Origin: Candidatus Nanopelagicales bacterium
Lineage (GTDB): Bacteria > Actinomycetota > Actinomycetes > S36-B12 > UBA5976
DNA length: 51,903 bases
Direction: 5' to 3'
NCBI GenBank assembly: GCA_030157865.1
Contig: JAOATY010000035.1
Coordinates: 77,356 to 129,258, forward strand
Every line of letters starts with the position of its first letter. The stretch's first letter is position 1. Made by a program: the position numbers and the translations under genes. Below are positions 1-8,422 of the stretch, one piece after another. The notes beneath the pieces were generated by a model, which was given only the letters and a program-made list of their open reading frames with translations, did no database searches and was not told the origin of the DNA.

Positions 1-987
1 AACTAACACTTTTGTTTTGGCTGGAACCTTAATGCCAGCCTTTTCAGCAATCCATACTGCGTCTTTGCCCACCATTTTGGTGTTGAAGTGACCTTCTGGG
101 AAAACGGTATTTCGCACGGCATCGCGCTCTTCGTCCTTCAATACATATGCACCTTCACGAGCAAATGCCGAAAGCAATTTGTCTGCAATCGCCTCTTCTG
201 CAATTACGACGCTTTCGTTGGTGCAAAGAATTGAGTTGTCGAATGACTTACTTTCAATAATTCGAGCGGCTGTTTTTGCAAGGTCAGCCGTTGCGTCTAC
301 AAGAACTGGAACGTTGCCAGGCCCAACTCCAATAGCAGGATTTCCGCTTCGGTATGCCGACCGCACAACTGGTGTGCCACCAGTTGCAACAACAACATCA
401 GTGCGCTCATCAGTCATCAAGGCATTGATAAGTGGGATCGATGGATCTTCCACAATCTGAATGATGCCGTCTGGTGCGCCGGCTGCAACTGCTGCTTCAG
501 ACATCGCCTTTGCTGCTGCAACACAAACTTTCTTTGCCATTGGGTGTGGGCTAATGATGATGGAGTTGCGAGTCATCAAGGCCAAAATAATCTTGAATGA
601 AACAGTGGCAACTGGATTCGTTGATGGAGTTAGTGCCAAGATCACGCCAGCTGGACGAGGTATCGCAACAATTTTGTTTACTTCATCGATTTCTGGTGAA
701 ACAAAATCTTGGCCGCGATAAGTCTCAACGATGCCTGTGGAGCAAGCGATGTTCTTCAAGACTTTATGTTCAACAACACCAAATCCGGTTTCCGATACTG
801 CATCACGAGCAAATTCTTGCGCTCTAGTTGCTAGAGCCGAAGCAGCAGCATCAACAATTCGATTAACAGTTGCAATGTCGTATTTTGCGTACGCACGTGC
901 TGCCCAATCAGCGCGTTCTACCATTGCGCGACCACGTGGCACGCCGGCTGGTTCAACCATTAACGGTTCAAAAGTCATTTCACTCAT
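1..987 (-). CDS. CoA-acylating aldehyde dehydrogenase, AdhE/SauS type (partial)
   Basis: The frame is open to the window edge, so only the first 329 residues are present. It starts at the ATG at 987, which overlaps the stop of the upstream aminotransferase (ATGA), so the two are probably translationally coupled. The sequence has the acylating aldehyde dehydrogenase signatures: TPSTNP in the cofactor fold, [22 protein letters not shown], and the catalytic cysteine in [10 protein letters not shown]. These resemble the aldehyde dehydrogenase half of AdhE and sulfoacetaldehyde dehydrogenase SauS more than PduP. The family converts an aldehyde plus CoA and NAD(P)+ to an acyl-CoA. Inference: it takes the aldehyde made by the coupled aminotransferase. 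Substrate is unknown; the C-terminus is outside the window. Confidence 0.85.
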   Translation of the reverse strand, partial: MSEMTFEPLMVEPAGVPRGRAMVERADWAARAYAKYDIATVNRIVDAAASALATRAQEFARDAVSETGFGVVEHKVLKNIACSTGIVETYRGQDFVSPEIDEVNKIVAIPRPAGVILALTPSTNPVATVSFKIILALMTRNSIIISPHPMAKKVCVAAAKAMSEAAVAAGAPDGIIQIVEDPSIPLINALMTDERTDVVVATGGTPVVRSAYRSGNPAIGVGPGNVPVLVDATADLAKTAARIIESKSFDNSILCTNESVVIAEEAIADKLLSAFAREGAYVLKDEERDAVRNTVFPEGHFNTKMVGKDAVWIAEKAGIKVPAKTKVLV

Positions 988-2291
988 GCTGATCGCTCAT
1001 TCCGAATTTCGGCATATGCTTTGCCGATCGCCAATTCAGTTCTATCTAGCATTTCTTCTGCAACTTCTGGCTTTAGCAAAATTCCTGGCTTGTATTGAAG
1101 TACTCGAGGATCCAGTGTGGAGAAGATTGCCCAAACACCATTTTCATAAAGGTGACGCATTACATATTTGGCACCTTGTGGGTGTGCAAATTCCAAACCT
1201 AGAATTACGCCGTTTTGTCGAATGCCGACAAACCAATCAGGGTAAGTGGCTTGAATTGCAGCTAAGCGCTGACCTACATAATCGGCAATGTAATGAACCA
1301 TTGAACGCGTCTCTTCGCGGGAGCAAACTTCCAAAGTTTTAAGTGCAGCTATACAGCCAAGCTCGGCACCACCAAAAGTTGAAATGTGTCCGAAGCCATC
1401 TTCATTTAGCCAGCCAGCTGCCTTCTCAGTCGCAAGGACAGCTGCAATTGGATATAAGCCGCCGGAGATTCCCTTGCCCGTAACAAGAATGTCTGGAGTA
1501 ATTCCGTGCTTCGTGATTCCCCATAGTTCACCGGTGCGCATCAATCCGGTTTGAACTTCATCTGCGATGTAAAGAGCATCGTATTTTTCACAAAGCTTCT
1601 TGACTGCTTCAAGGTAGCCAGGATTAGGTAGTGGGAAACCGTAAGTAGCTGGAATTGTTTCCATGATTACCGCAGCAACATCTCGATCACGAAGTGCGTC
1701 TTCCATTGCTTCCAAGTCATTGAACGGAACATGTGGGAATTCTTCTGGTCGATCTGAAAGAAATAGTTTCGAGAATCTGTCATCGCCAGTGCCAACAGCC
1801 AAACCAGTGTGACCGTGATAAGCCTTAATGATTGAAACAATCTTGCGCTTTTGTGTTGCGTGACGCGCAGTCTTTAATGCGATGTCAATTGCCTCGCCAC
1901 CACCTGAGCCGTAAATGACTTTAGAAAGTCCCGCTGGAGCAGTTTTGATCAATGCTTCTGCTAGCGCAGTTCTAGCTAGTGACGGAAAGTGGTGATTACC
2001 AATATCAAAATGTTGCATTGCCATAGTTACGGCTTGAACAACTTCAGGATTTCGGTGACCCAGGTTGTAAGTTCCACCATTTAGATGCGCATCAATCAGG
2101 CGCTTACCCGACATGTCATAAATGAAATACTCTTCGCGGCGATCAATAACTAATGGAACTCCAGAGTCAATCCAAAACTGAGTTTTGCCTGGGTTCCAGA
2201 ATTCTTTTGACTTCTCGAGCATCTGTTCTTTTGAATCGTATGAGAACAAGCCGTAATCGAATTCGGGTGCTGCAGTATTTTCTTGTGTCAT
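984..2291 (-). CDS. Class III PLP-dependent aminotransferase
   Basis: A 435-residue fold-type I aminotransferase of the omega-amino acid/diamine family. Visible signatures are GSGGGEAIDIALK (cofactor phosphate), ADEVQTGLMRTG (the Asp that holds the pyridine nitrogen) and VTGKGISGG, where the lysine near residue 273 forms the PLP aldimine. I place the start at 2291 because a GAAAGGG ribosome binding site lies just upstream; an 18-residue extension to 2345 is possible but has no such site. It is followed by an overlapping acylating aldehyde dehydrogenase, which suggests amine to aldehyde to acyl-CoA. The amino donor cannot be told from sequence; a taurine, putrescine or other omega-amine substrate would fit the family. 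Confidence 0.9.
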   Translation of the reverse strand: MTQENTAAPEFDYGLFSYDSKEQMLEKSKEFWNPGKTQFWIDSGVPLVIDRREEYFIYDMSGKRLIDAHLNGGTYNLGHRNPEVVQAVTMAMQHFDIGNHHFPSLARTALAEALIKTAPAGLSKVIYGSGGGEAIDIALKTARHATQKRKIVSIIKAYHGHTGLAVGTGDDRFSKLFLSDRPEEFPHVPFNDLEAMEDALRDRDVAAVIMETIPATYGFPLPNPGYLEAVKKLCEKYDALYIADEVQTGLMRTGELWGITKHGITPDILVTGKGISGGLYPIAAVLATEKAAGWLNEDGFGHISTFGGAELGCIAALKTLEVCSREETRSMVHYIADYVGQRLAAIQATYPDWFVGIRQNGVILGLEFAHPQGAKYVMRHLYENGVWAIFSTLDPRVLQYKPGILLKPEVAEEMLDRTELAIGKAYAEIRNERSA

Positions 2292-2648
2292 CCCGAACCC
2301 TTTCGTAAATCTTGAGTCAATGGCTTTGAAATTTGCCTGAACCAATGATTACACAAAATTAGACCAAAAAACCATACCTTTTAGCAACTTTTGGTTGAAT
2401 TTTGGTTTAACACCTAAAGTCCAATAAACAATGGCTTTTTTGGTAATTTTGTGCCTAAATGGGTCGATATTTCTACGAATAAAGACCAAAAATCAAAATT
2501 TGTTAACCAAAAAAGTTTGAAAAACTATCCCAATTTCGTTGTGCACGAGTCCTATTTCTGGCAAGGTCATTCCAATCGTGTGACTCAGGTCACCCGCAAG
2601 TTAGCGACGCAGGGAACTTCCCCGCGTGACAACGAAAGGGTCGAATGC
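2292..2648. promoter_or_regulatory. Divergent intergenic region with six TTTTGGT/ACCAAAA boxes
   Basis: This 357-base gap separates the minus-strand aminotransferase operon from the plus-strand permease. It holds ACCAAAA at 2363-2369, TTTTGGT at 2389-2395, 2400-2406 and 2438-2444, and ACCAAAA at 2485-2491 and 2506-2512. The pair at 2389/2400 is 11 bases apart and the pair at 2485/2506 is 21 bases apart, i.e. one and two helical turns. This arrangement suggests an operator array for a regulator controlling both directions. A long in-frame extension of the permease through this region is not convincing as coding sequence. Confidence 0.5.
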
Positions 2649-4229
2649 ATGTCGACAAATAACGAAAGCCAAAAAGGCCTTCGCAAAGGTGCTGTTGGTT
2701 TAACAGCAGTTTTGTTTATGGCGATCGCAAATGCTGCGCCAATTACTGCAATGAGCTTCAACATGCCGGTTGGTGTTGGTTGGGGTAACGGCATCGGTGC
2801 CCCTGCTGGTTTCCTATTTGCAACGATCGTTCTATCGATCTTCGCAATTGGTTTCTCGGCAATGGCAAAGTACGTTACAACTGCAGGCGCCTTCTACGGT
2901 TTCATCTCACACGGTCTTGGTCAGGTTTGGGGTATGGCAGCAGGCCTACTTGCAACCATCGCCTACATCTTGTTTGAAGGAACCCTCATCGGTGGTTTCG
3001 CATTTTTCGCTGCGAATACTTTGAGCTCAATGGCTGGTATTGAAGTTAACTGGTTGATTCTTGCAATCGGCGGCATGATCCTGATTTGGGTTCTAACCTA
3101 CTTCGACATTTCAGTTGCTGCCGCGGTTCTTGGTGTGACACTTGTTGCCGAAGTTTTGCTGCTTGCAGCTTTCGGTATCAGCGTTGCGATCAAGGGTGGG
3201 CCAGACGGATACATGGTTTCTGAAACAATCTCGCCAATGGCTGCATTCGCAGATCTTGAAGCTGGCGCATTTGGTTCTAGCGTTGCTGCAGGTACTGCTG
3301 CGCTTGGTATCTTCTTTGCTTTCTGGTCATGGATTGGCTTTGAAACAACAGCTGCATACGGTGAAGAGTCCAAGGATCCAAAGCGCGTTATTCCTCGCGC
3401 CACAATGATCGCCGTTATTGGTCTGGGTGTTTTCTACACATTCGTTTCTTGGATGGCTGTTGTAGCAAATGGCGCAAAGACATCCGTGGAAGTTGCTTCC
3501 GGATCTACTGGCAACCCAGTTGATCTTTGGTTGATTCCAGTTGAAGCAAACCTAGGTTCGCTTGCAGAAAGCACTTACCGAGTACTTTTGGTAATTGGTT
3601 CATTTGCTTGTGCCATGGCATTCCATAACGCTGCATCACGTTACTTGTATGCACTTGGTCGCGAACTTCCATTCGCTGGAATTCGTAACCGTCTATCAAG
3701 CACACACCCTAAGCACCAGTCACCAGCAGTTGCTTCAACTGTTGTGACCGTAATTAACATCGTTATGGTTCTTTTGTTTGCAACCTTCTCAACTGCTTGG
3801 ACATCTGATCCATTAGTTGAAGGTGCAACATCTGATCCAGCGTTGCTTCCATACGGTGTTATTTACACAGTTCCATCGCTTGTTGGTACTGCGTTCATCT
3901 TGGTAGTACAGGTAATCTGCTCATTCGCAGTTATCGGATACTTCTGGGGCAAGAAGAAGCACAAGGGCAATGTATTGACAACCTTGGTTGCTCCTCTTGT
4001 CGGTGCAGCAGGCATGATCTATGTCTTGACTCTACTTTTCAGTGCAGTTGGTTCCGGCTTCGCAGCTGGTTACCAGTCAAACTCGTTGATGGTTAAGTAC
4101 TTGCCGTATGAAATTGCAGGCACCTTGATCTTCGGCTTGCTGTATGCCCTATGGGTTAAGTCAAAGCATCCAGAAATCTACGAAGAAATTGGTCGTACGA
4201 CTATGGAAGAAGCTCACGAACGCGCATAG
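2649..4229 (+). CDS. APC-superfamily amino acid/amine permease
   Basis: A 526-residue polytopic inner-membrane transporter with about 12 hydrophobic segments, consistent with the AA_permease_2 branch of the APC superfamily. The first transmembrane helix carries the AAPITAMSFN region, and a later segment has FWSWIGFETTAAYGEESKDPKR, the family's conserved loop. The start at 2649 is chosen because GAAAGGG at 2634-2640 gives a good ribosome binding site; an upstream in-frame start at 2451 would add 66 residues of non-membrane, low-complexity sequence. It is divergent from an aminotransferase and acylating aldehyde dehydrogenase, so the likely role is uptake of the amine those enzymes degrade. Substrate is inferred only from context. 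Confidence 0.88.
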   Translation: MSTNNESQKGLRKGAVGLTAVLFMAIANAAPITAMSFNMPVGVGWGNGIGAPAGFLFATIVLSIFAIGFSAMAKYVTTAGAFYGFISHGLGQVWGMAAGLLATIAYILFEGTLIGGFAFFAANTLSSMAGIEVNWLILAIGGMILIWVLTYFDISVAAAVLGVTLVAEVLLLAAFGISVAIKGGPDGYMVSETISPMAAFADLEAGAFGSSVAAGTAALGIFFAFWSWIGFETTAAYGEESKDPKRVIPRATMIAVIGLGVFYTFVSWMAVVANGAKTSVEVASGSTGNPVDLWLIPVEANLGSLAESTYRVLLVIGSFACAMAFHNAASRYLYALGRELPFAGIRNRLSSTHPKHQSPAVASTVVTVINIVMVLLFATFSTAWTSDPLVEGATSDPALLPYGVIYTVPSLVGTAFILVVQVICSFAVIGYFWGKKKHKGNVLTTLVAPLVGAAGMIYVLTLLFSAVGSGFAAGYQSNSLMVKYLPYEIAGTLIFGLLYALWVKSKHPEIYEEIGRTTMEEAHERA

Positions 4230-4237
4230 TGTTCATC

Positions 4238-4274
4238 AAAAACTGGGTGTCAGCATTGCTGGCACCCAGTTTTT
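4238..4274 (+). terminator. Rho-independent terminator after permease
   Basis: A 12-base arm (AAAAACTGGGTG) pairs with CACCCAGTTTTT, with an inner CAG/CTG pairing that extends the stem, followed by a T-rich run. It sits 8 bases after the permease stop and separates it from the next cluster. The A-rich left flank means it may also work in the opposite direction. Confidence 0.9.
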
Positions 4275-4340
4275 ATTTTGCTTAGAAAACTTTTCGGTAT
4301 TTGCTCAATGTTTCACTGCTAATTCCACAAGAATAAGGAC

Positions 4341-5384
4341 ATGGCAAATGACATTGAAGTTTGTAACTGGGCTCCTGATGAGGATGCTGATCCAGCAACC
4401 CACACATTTACTTTTGGCGGTCGCGAACCAGTAATCAGTGTTAAGCCAGGAACCATTATTGATTCTTGGTCTTTTGATTGCTTTGGTGGACGCGTTAAAT
4501 CAGCAAGTGACATGTCAACGCAAGTTTGTGATCCTAGATTTCTAAATCCGCAAACCGGACCGTTCTATGTTGAAGGCGCAGAGCCTGGTGACACTCTTGC
4601 GGTTCACTTTGTGTCGATTGAACCTCGGGAAGCATGGGGCGTAAGTACTACCGTTCCATTTTTTGGAGCGCTCACATCAACACCAACTACGGCAACTTTG
4701 CAGCCTGCTCTTTTAGAACGAACTTGGATTTACGAATTAGATTTACAAGATCGCTTGGTTCGTTACGCCGCAGCTGATACAAAGTTCACAGCAGCGCTTC
4801 CTCTTGATCCGATGCATGGAACTGTTGGTGTTGCACCAGCACTTGGTGAAGTTAGATCTTCTTTAACTCCTGGCAACTGGGGCGGAAATATGGACACCCC
4901 AGAAATGCGGGCTGGCGTCACCTGCTATCTCGGCGTCAATGTTGAAGGTGCACTGTTTTCATTTGGTGATGGCCATGCACGTCAAGGTGAAGGCGAAACT
5001 TGTGGCGTTGCAGTTGAAACCGCAATGGATACAGTTTTGATTTTGGATCTAATCAAAGGTGCTCCAACACCTTGGCCGCGAATTGAATCTGATGATCACA
5101 TCATGACCACTGGATCTACGAAGCCACTCGAAGATGCATTCCGAATTGCACATTCCGAGATGGTGCATTGGGTCAGTGACCTGACCGGTCAATCGACTTT
5201 GGACAGTTACCAGTTCGTATCTCAAACTGCTTTAACACCGGTCGCAAATGTTGTTGATACGAATTACACAATGGTTGCCAAAATTGCTAAAGACTACTTA
5301 GGTAATGTAAACGTCATGCAAGGAATGCATCAAAAGATGCGAGCCCGTGCAGCGCAGTGGCACGAATATCAGAAGGGTAAGTAA
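4341..5384 (+). CDS. Acetamidase/formamidase family protein
   Basis: A 347-residue protein of the FmdA/AmdA family, which hydrolyses short amides to the acid and ammonia. Recognisable family sequence includes FGGREPVISVKPG near the N-terminus, DPMHGTVGVAP and GNWGGNMDTPEM in the middle, and FSFGDGHARQGEGE, the conserved metal-site region. An AAGGAC ribosome binding site precedes the ATG. The stop overlaps the start of the GlcG-like gene (TAATG), so it heads a tightly coupled set with the B12-dependent dehydratase genes. Inference: it supplies ammonia from an amide that enters or arises in this pathway; the actual amide is not known. Confidence 0.9.
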   Translation: MANDIEVCNWAPDEDADPATHTFTFGGREPVISVKPGTIIDSWSFDCFGGRVKSASDMSTQVCDPRFLNPQTGPFYVEGAEPGDTLAVHFVSIEPREAWGVSTTVPFFGALTSTPTTATLQPALLERTWIYELDLQDRLVRYAAADTKFTAALPLDPMHGTVGVAPALGEVRSSLTPGNWGGNMDTPEMRAGVTCYLGVNVEGALFSFGDGHARQGEGETCGVAVETAMDTVLILDLIKGAPTPWPRIESDDHIMTTGSTKPLEDAFRIAHSEMVHWVSDLTGQSTLDSYQFVSQTALTPVANVVDTNYTMVAKIAKDYLGNVNVMQGMHQKMRARAAQWHEYQKGK

Positions 5385-5818
5385 TGCCAAGAGTTGAACG
5401 CATGGAAATTGATTTAGCACTAGCAATCGAAATGACAAACGCAGCGAAGGCCAAGGCTGTTGAAATCAATGCACCTATGTCGATCGCGGTGCTCGATGCT
5501 GGAGCAAACCTACTTAGCTTTCAGCGAATGGATGGCGCTGAATTAGCAGGCCCAAATCTTGCAGTCGACAAGGCATACACCTCAGTTACTAATCGAATTG
5601 AAACAGGAGAATTACGCAGTCGAGTCGCTCCTGATGGTGACTTGCCAGGCATGAGCGCAAATGGCGGTGGACGTTACATCGCATTTGCTGGCGGCATTCC
5701 ATGCTGGGATGGCGAACGCGTAGTTGGTGCCATTGGAGTTAGTGGTGGCTCATGGGAAGAAGACCAGATTTGTGCCGAAGCCGGAATTGAAGTTTTCAAG
5801 CGGGCCAGTAACGCATGA
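5384..5818 (+). CDS. GlcG/HbpS/PduO-C domain (DUF336) protein
   Basis: A 144-residue single-domain protein of the haem-degrading/GlcG family (PF03928). The conserved features are SIAVLDAGANLLSFQRMDGA in the first half, then the glycine-rich AFAGGIPC and VVGAIGVSGGSWEEDQ, with the usual C-terminal helix. The family includes haem-binding HbpS and the C-terminal domain of the cobalamin adenosyltransferase PduO. It overlaps both neighbours (TAATG at its start, ATGA at its end), so it is co-translated with the adenosylcobalamin-dependent dehydratase. The adenosyltransferase domain itself is absent here. A role near cobalamin or the dehydratase is inferred from context only. Confidence 0.85.
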   Translation: MPRVERMEIDLALAIEMTNAAKAKAVEINAPMSIAVLDAGANLLSFQRMDGAELAGPNLAVDKAYTSVTNRIETGELRSRVAPDGDLPGMSANGGGRYIAFAGGIPCWDGERVVGAIGVSGGSWEEDQICAEAGIEVFKRASNA

Positions 5819-8049
5819 CAACTAAAGAGCCAATTGGCCGCTTTCGTTTTATGAACGAACAGCGAGTCAATCTTGATGGCTTCGCAACACCTGCACCCGA
5901 ACTCGGACTCGTCGCATTCAATGGACTTAATGACCCGAAGCCTTCGATAACAATTAAAGAAAATCGAATTGTCGAAATGGATGGGCGAAGCGAATCGGAT
6001 TTTGATTCGATTGATGAATTCATTGCTCGCCACGGAATCGACCTGAGTGTGGCCATTGAGGCAATGGCGATTGATGATTTGGACTTTGCACGAAGACTTG
6101 TAGATCCAAATCATTCGCGCGCAGATATTGTTCGACTTTCCTCTGGAATGACTCCAGCAAAATTAGCCGCAGTGCTTTCAAAACTAAGTGCTGCCGAACT
6201 AGTAATTGCAATGACAAAAATGCGAGCTCGTCGAACACCAAGTAATCAAGCGCATGTCACCAATAGATCTGACGATCCGCTTTTGCTAGCTGCAGATGCA
6301 GCCACCGCCGCCGCATTTGGTTTTCGGGAATTAGAAACTACTGTCCCGGTTGCAGCTGACGCGCCATCAAATGCTGTTGCAGTTTCAATTGGCGCAGCCG
6401 TTGGCTCCCCTGGAGTCTTAGTTCAATGTTCAGTTGAAGAATCGGCTGAACTGGCACTTGGTATGCGCGGACTTGTTTCTTATGCCGAGACCGTTTCCTT
6501 GTACGGAACCGAACAAATTTTTATTGACGGCGATGACACTCCCTGGTCGAAAGCATTCTTAACAAGTGCATACGCCAGCCGCGGCATAAAGATGCGCGTA
6601 ACTTCGGGTGGCGGATCTGAAGCGCTCATGGGTGGCGCAGAAAAGTGCAGCATGTTTTATCTCGAGGCACGTTGCGTGGCTCTTGCCCGTGCAATCGGTG
6701 CTCAGGGAGTTCAAAATGGCGGCATTGATTCTGCTGCAGTAGCTGGCGCGGTCCCAGGTGGAGTTCGCTCCTTGATGGCAGAAAACGTAATGGTCATGTT
6801 GCGAAACTTAGAAGCATGCACTGGAAACGATGCCTTGATGAGTGAATCTGATGTTCGACGCACATCACGTACTCACCCAATCTTTATTGGTGGCTCAGAC
6901 TTTATAAATAGTGGCTTTGGCTCAATTCAGCGTTACGACAACATGTTTGGACCAAGCCAGTGGAACTCAGAAGACATAGATGATTTCTTAGCTATGCAAC
7001 GTGACTGGGGCGTAGACGGTGGTCTTCGCACTGCGGACGAAGTAGAAGTAGAACGACTCAGGCGTCGAGCCACGGAAGCAGTAACCGCCGTTTACTCTTG
7101 GCTTGGCTTGGGAGATTTCTCGCAAGAATGGGCAGATCAAGCAATTGATGCGGCTGGATCAAAAGATATTTCCTCCGGCGACTTAATGCTTCCGTTGACA
7201 GCTGCGCGAACCATTATGGAAACAAATGTCACAATGCTCGATGTAATTGCAGCGCTTGCGGAAAATGGTTTCGACCTTGAAGCTCAAAGATGTCTAGACA
7301 TGCTTAAAGCTCGAGTTGCCGGTGACTACCTACAAACTTCTGCGATTTTTGATGAAGAAATGAATGTCCTTTCGTTGGTAACTGATCCAAATGAATACTC
7401 AGGACCGGGAACTGGATACCAACCAACAAGTTCTCGTCAGAACGAAATCGACACAATTCGTCAACAGCGTTCGGTTTCGGACTTGTTAGCTGAACAACAA
7501 AGCTTTGACCATAAAAACATTTTTGTTAAGGGGTCAGCAGAAACGAGTTACGATCCGCGTGACGTTGTTATTGGAGTATCGCCGGCAACCGGTAAAGACA
7601 TTTGGGTAACACTTTCTGGACTAAGTCTTGCGGATGCGATTTCAGAAGTACTTGCTGGTCTTGAAGAAGAAGGATGCACTGGAAGAATTGTGCGAATCAA
7701 CGACTCCCTCGATTTAGGAATGATTGGTTTAACAGCAGCAAGGCTTTCAGGTTCTGGAGTTAGCGTGGGACTTCAGGCAAAAGGCACTGCACTAATTCAT
7801 CGCAGAGATCTTGCACCGCTTGCAAATCTAGAGCTTTACTCGGTCGCCCCAACAATTACTCGAGACCTTTATCGAATGATGGGAATCAACGCTGGTCGCC
7901 ATGCGAAGGGTGCAACGCCTGAGCCGGTCAGAAATCCATATTCAGATGAAGCTATTGAAGCTCGGTACCACACCAAAGTTGTCTCACTCGTGGCGATTGA
8001 ACGCAATTGTGTTAACAGCCATGGCCCAGAACTGATGGAGCTTCGATAG
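5815..8049 (+). CDS. pduCD: B12-dependent propanediol/glycerol dehydratase, fused large+medium subunits
   Basis: A 744-residue fusion. Residues about 1-545 match the diol dehydratase large subunit PduC, and about 560-744 match the medium subunit PduD. The catalytic residues known for the Klebsiella enzyme are all present at a constant offset of +4: Gln145 and His147 (QAHVTN), Glu174, Glu225 (YAETVSLYG), Gln300 (VQNGG), Asp339 (CTGNDA) and Ser366 (DFINSGFGS). The enzyme uses adenosylcobalamin radicals to turn 1,2-diols or glycerol into aldehydes. The fusion replaces two separate genes of the enterobacterial pdu operon; similar fusions are, as I recall, seen in actinobacteria. Intact active site argues for a working dehydratase. 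True substrate is open. Confidence 0.95.
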   Translation: MTTKEPIGRFRFMNEQRVNLDGFATPAPELGLVAFNGLNDPKPSITIKENRIVEMDGRSESDFDSIDEFIARHGIDLSVAIEAMAIDDLDFARRLVDPNHSRADIVRLSSGMTPAKLAAVLSKLSAAELVIAMTKMRARRTPSNQAHVTNRSDDPLLLAADAATAAAFGFRELETTVPVAADAPSNAVAVSIGAAVGSPGVLVQCSVEESAELALGMRGLVSYAETVSLYGTEQIFIDGDDTPWSKAFLTSAYASRGIKMRVTSGGGSEALMGGAEKCSMFYLEARCVALARAIGAQGVQNGGIDSAAVAGAVPGGVRSLMAENVMVMLRNLEACTGNDALMSESDVRRTSRTHPIFIGGSDFINSGFGSIQRYDNMFGPSQWNSEDIDDFLAMQRDWGVDGGLRTADEVEVERLRRRATEAVTAVYSWLGLGDFSQEWADQAIDAAGSKDISSGDLMLPLTAARTIMETNVTMLDVIAALAENGFDLEAQRCLDMLKARVAGDYLQTSAIFDEEMNVLSLVTDPNEYSGPGTGYQPTSSRQNEIDTIRQQRSVSDLLAEQQSFDHKNIFVKGSAETSYDPRDVVIGVSPATGKDIWVTLSGLSLADAISEVLAGLEEEGCTGRIVRINDSLDLGMIGLTAARLSGSGVSVGLQAKGTALIHRRDLAPLANLELYSVAPTITRDLYRMMGINAGRHAKGATPEPVRNPYSDEAIEARYHTKVVSLVAIERNCVNSHGPELMELR

Positions 8050-8051
8050 CA

Positions 8052-8417
8052 ATGAATAATCAAAAAGGTTTTTCCGGAAAGAACGTCTCCGAAGTAACAG
8101 TGGAATCAATCAGGCGTGGGGACATAACGCTTGATGACGTCAGAATTCATCCAGAAACTTTGGCAATGCAAGCCCAAGTTGCCCGAGATAACGGCAATCC
8201 TCAATTGGCCGAAAATTTCCTTCGCGCCGCTGAGTTAACTTCGATTTCCGATGAAGTGGTTATGGGTTATTACGATGCCTTGCGACCTGGACGCTCAACG
8301 CCGCAACAACTCATAGAAATTGCAAATGAACTGGAACTTAAAGGCGCAATAAAGAATGCCGAACTCTTCAAGCAGGCAGCCGATGTTTACGCACGACGTG
8401 GATTAGCTGCAAAATAG
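8052..8417 (+). CDS. pduE: Diol/glycerol dehydratase small subunit
   Basis: A 121-residue protein matching PduE: it has the DVRIHPETLAMQAQVARDNG segment, RAAELTSISDEVV, and the conserved YDALRPGRSTPQQL, followed by the C-terminal helix. The enterobacterial protein is about 170 residues; the shorter N-terminus here lacks the extension that in pdu systems targets the enzyme to microcompartments. It begins 2 bases after the fused large/medium subunit gene and so completes the alpha-beta-gamma holoenzyme. No shell-protein genes occur in the window, in keeping with a cytosolic enzyme. Confidence 0.93.
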   Translation: MNNQKGFSGKNVSEVTVESIRRGDITLDDVRIHPETLAMQAQVARDNGNPQLAENFLRAAELTSISDEVVMGYYDALRPGRSTPQQLIEIANELELKGAIKNAELFKQAADVYARRGLAAK

Positions 8418-8422
8418 CTCTT

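Noticed and set aside
2451-2648. In-frame N-terminal extension of the APC permease
   Set aside because: It runs through the operator-like repeats and AT-rich promoter sequence; the internal ATG at 2649 has a good ribosome binding site and begins right before the conserved domain.
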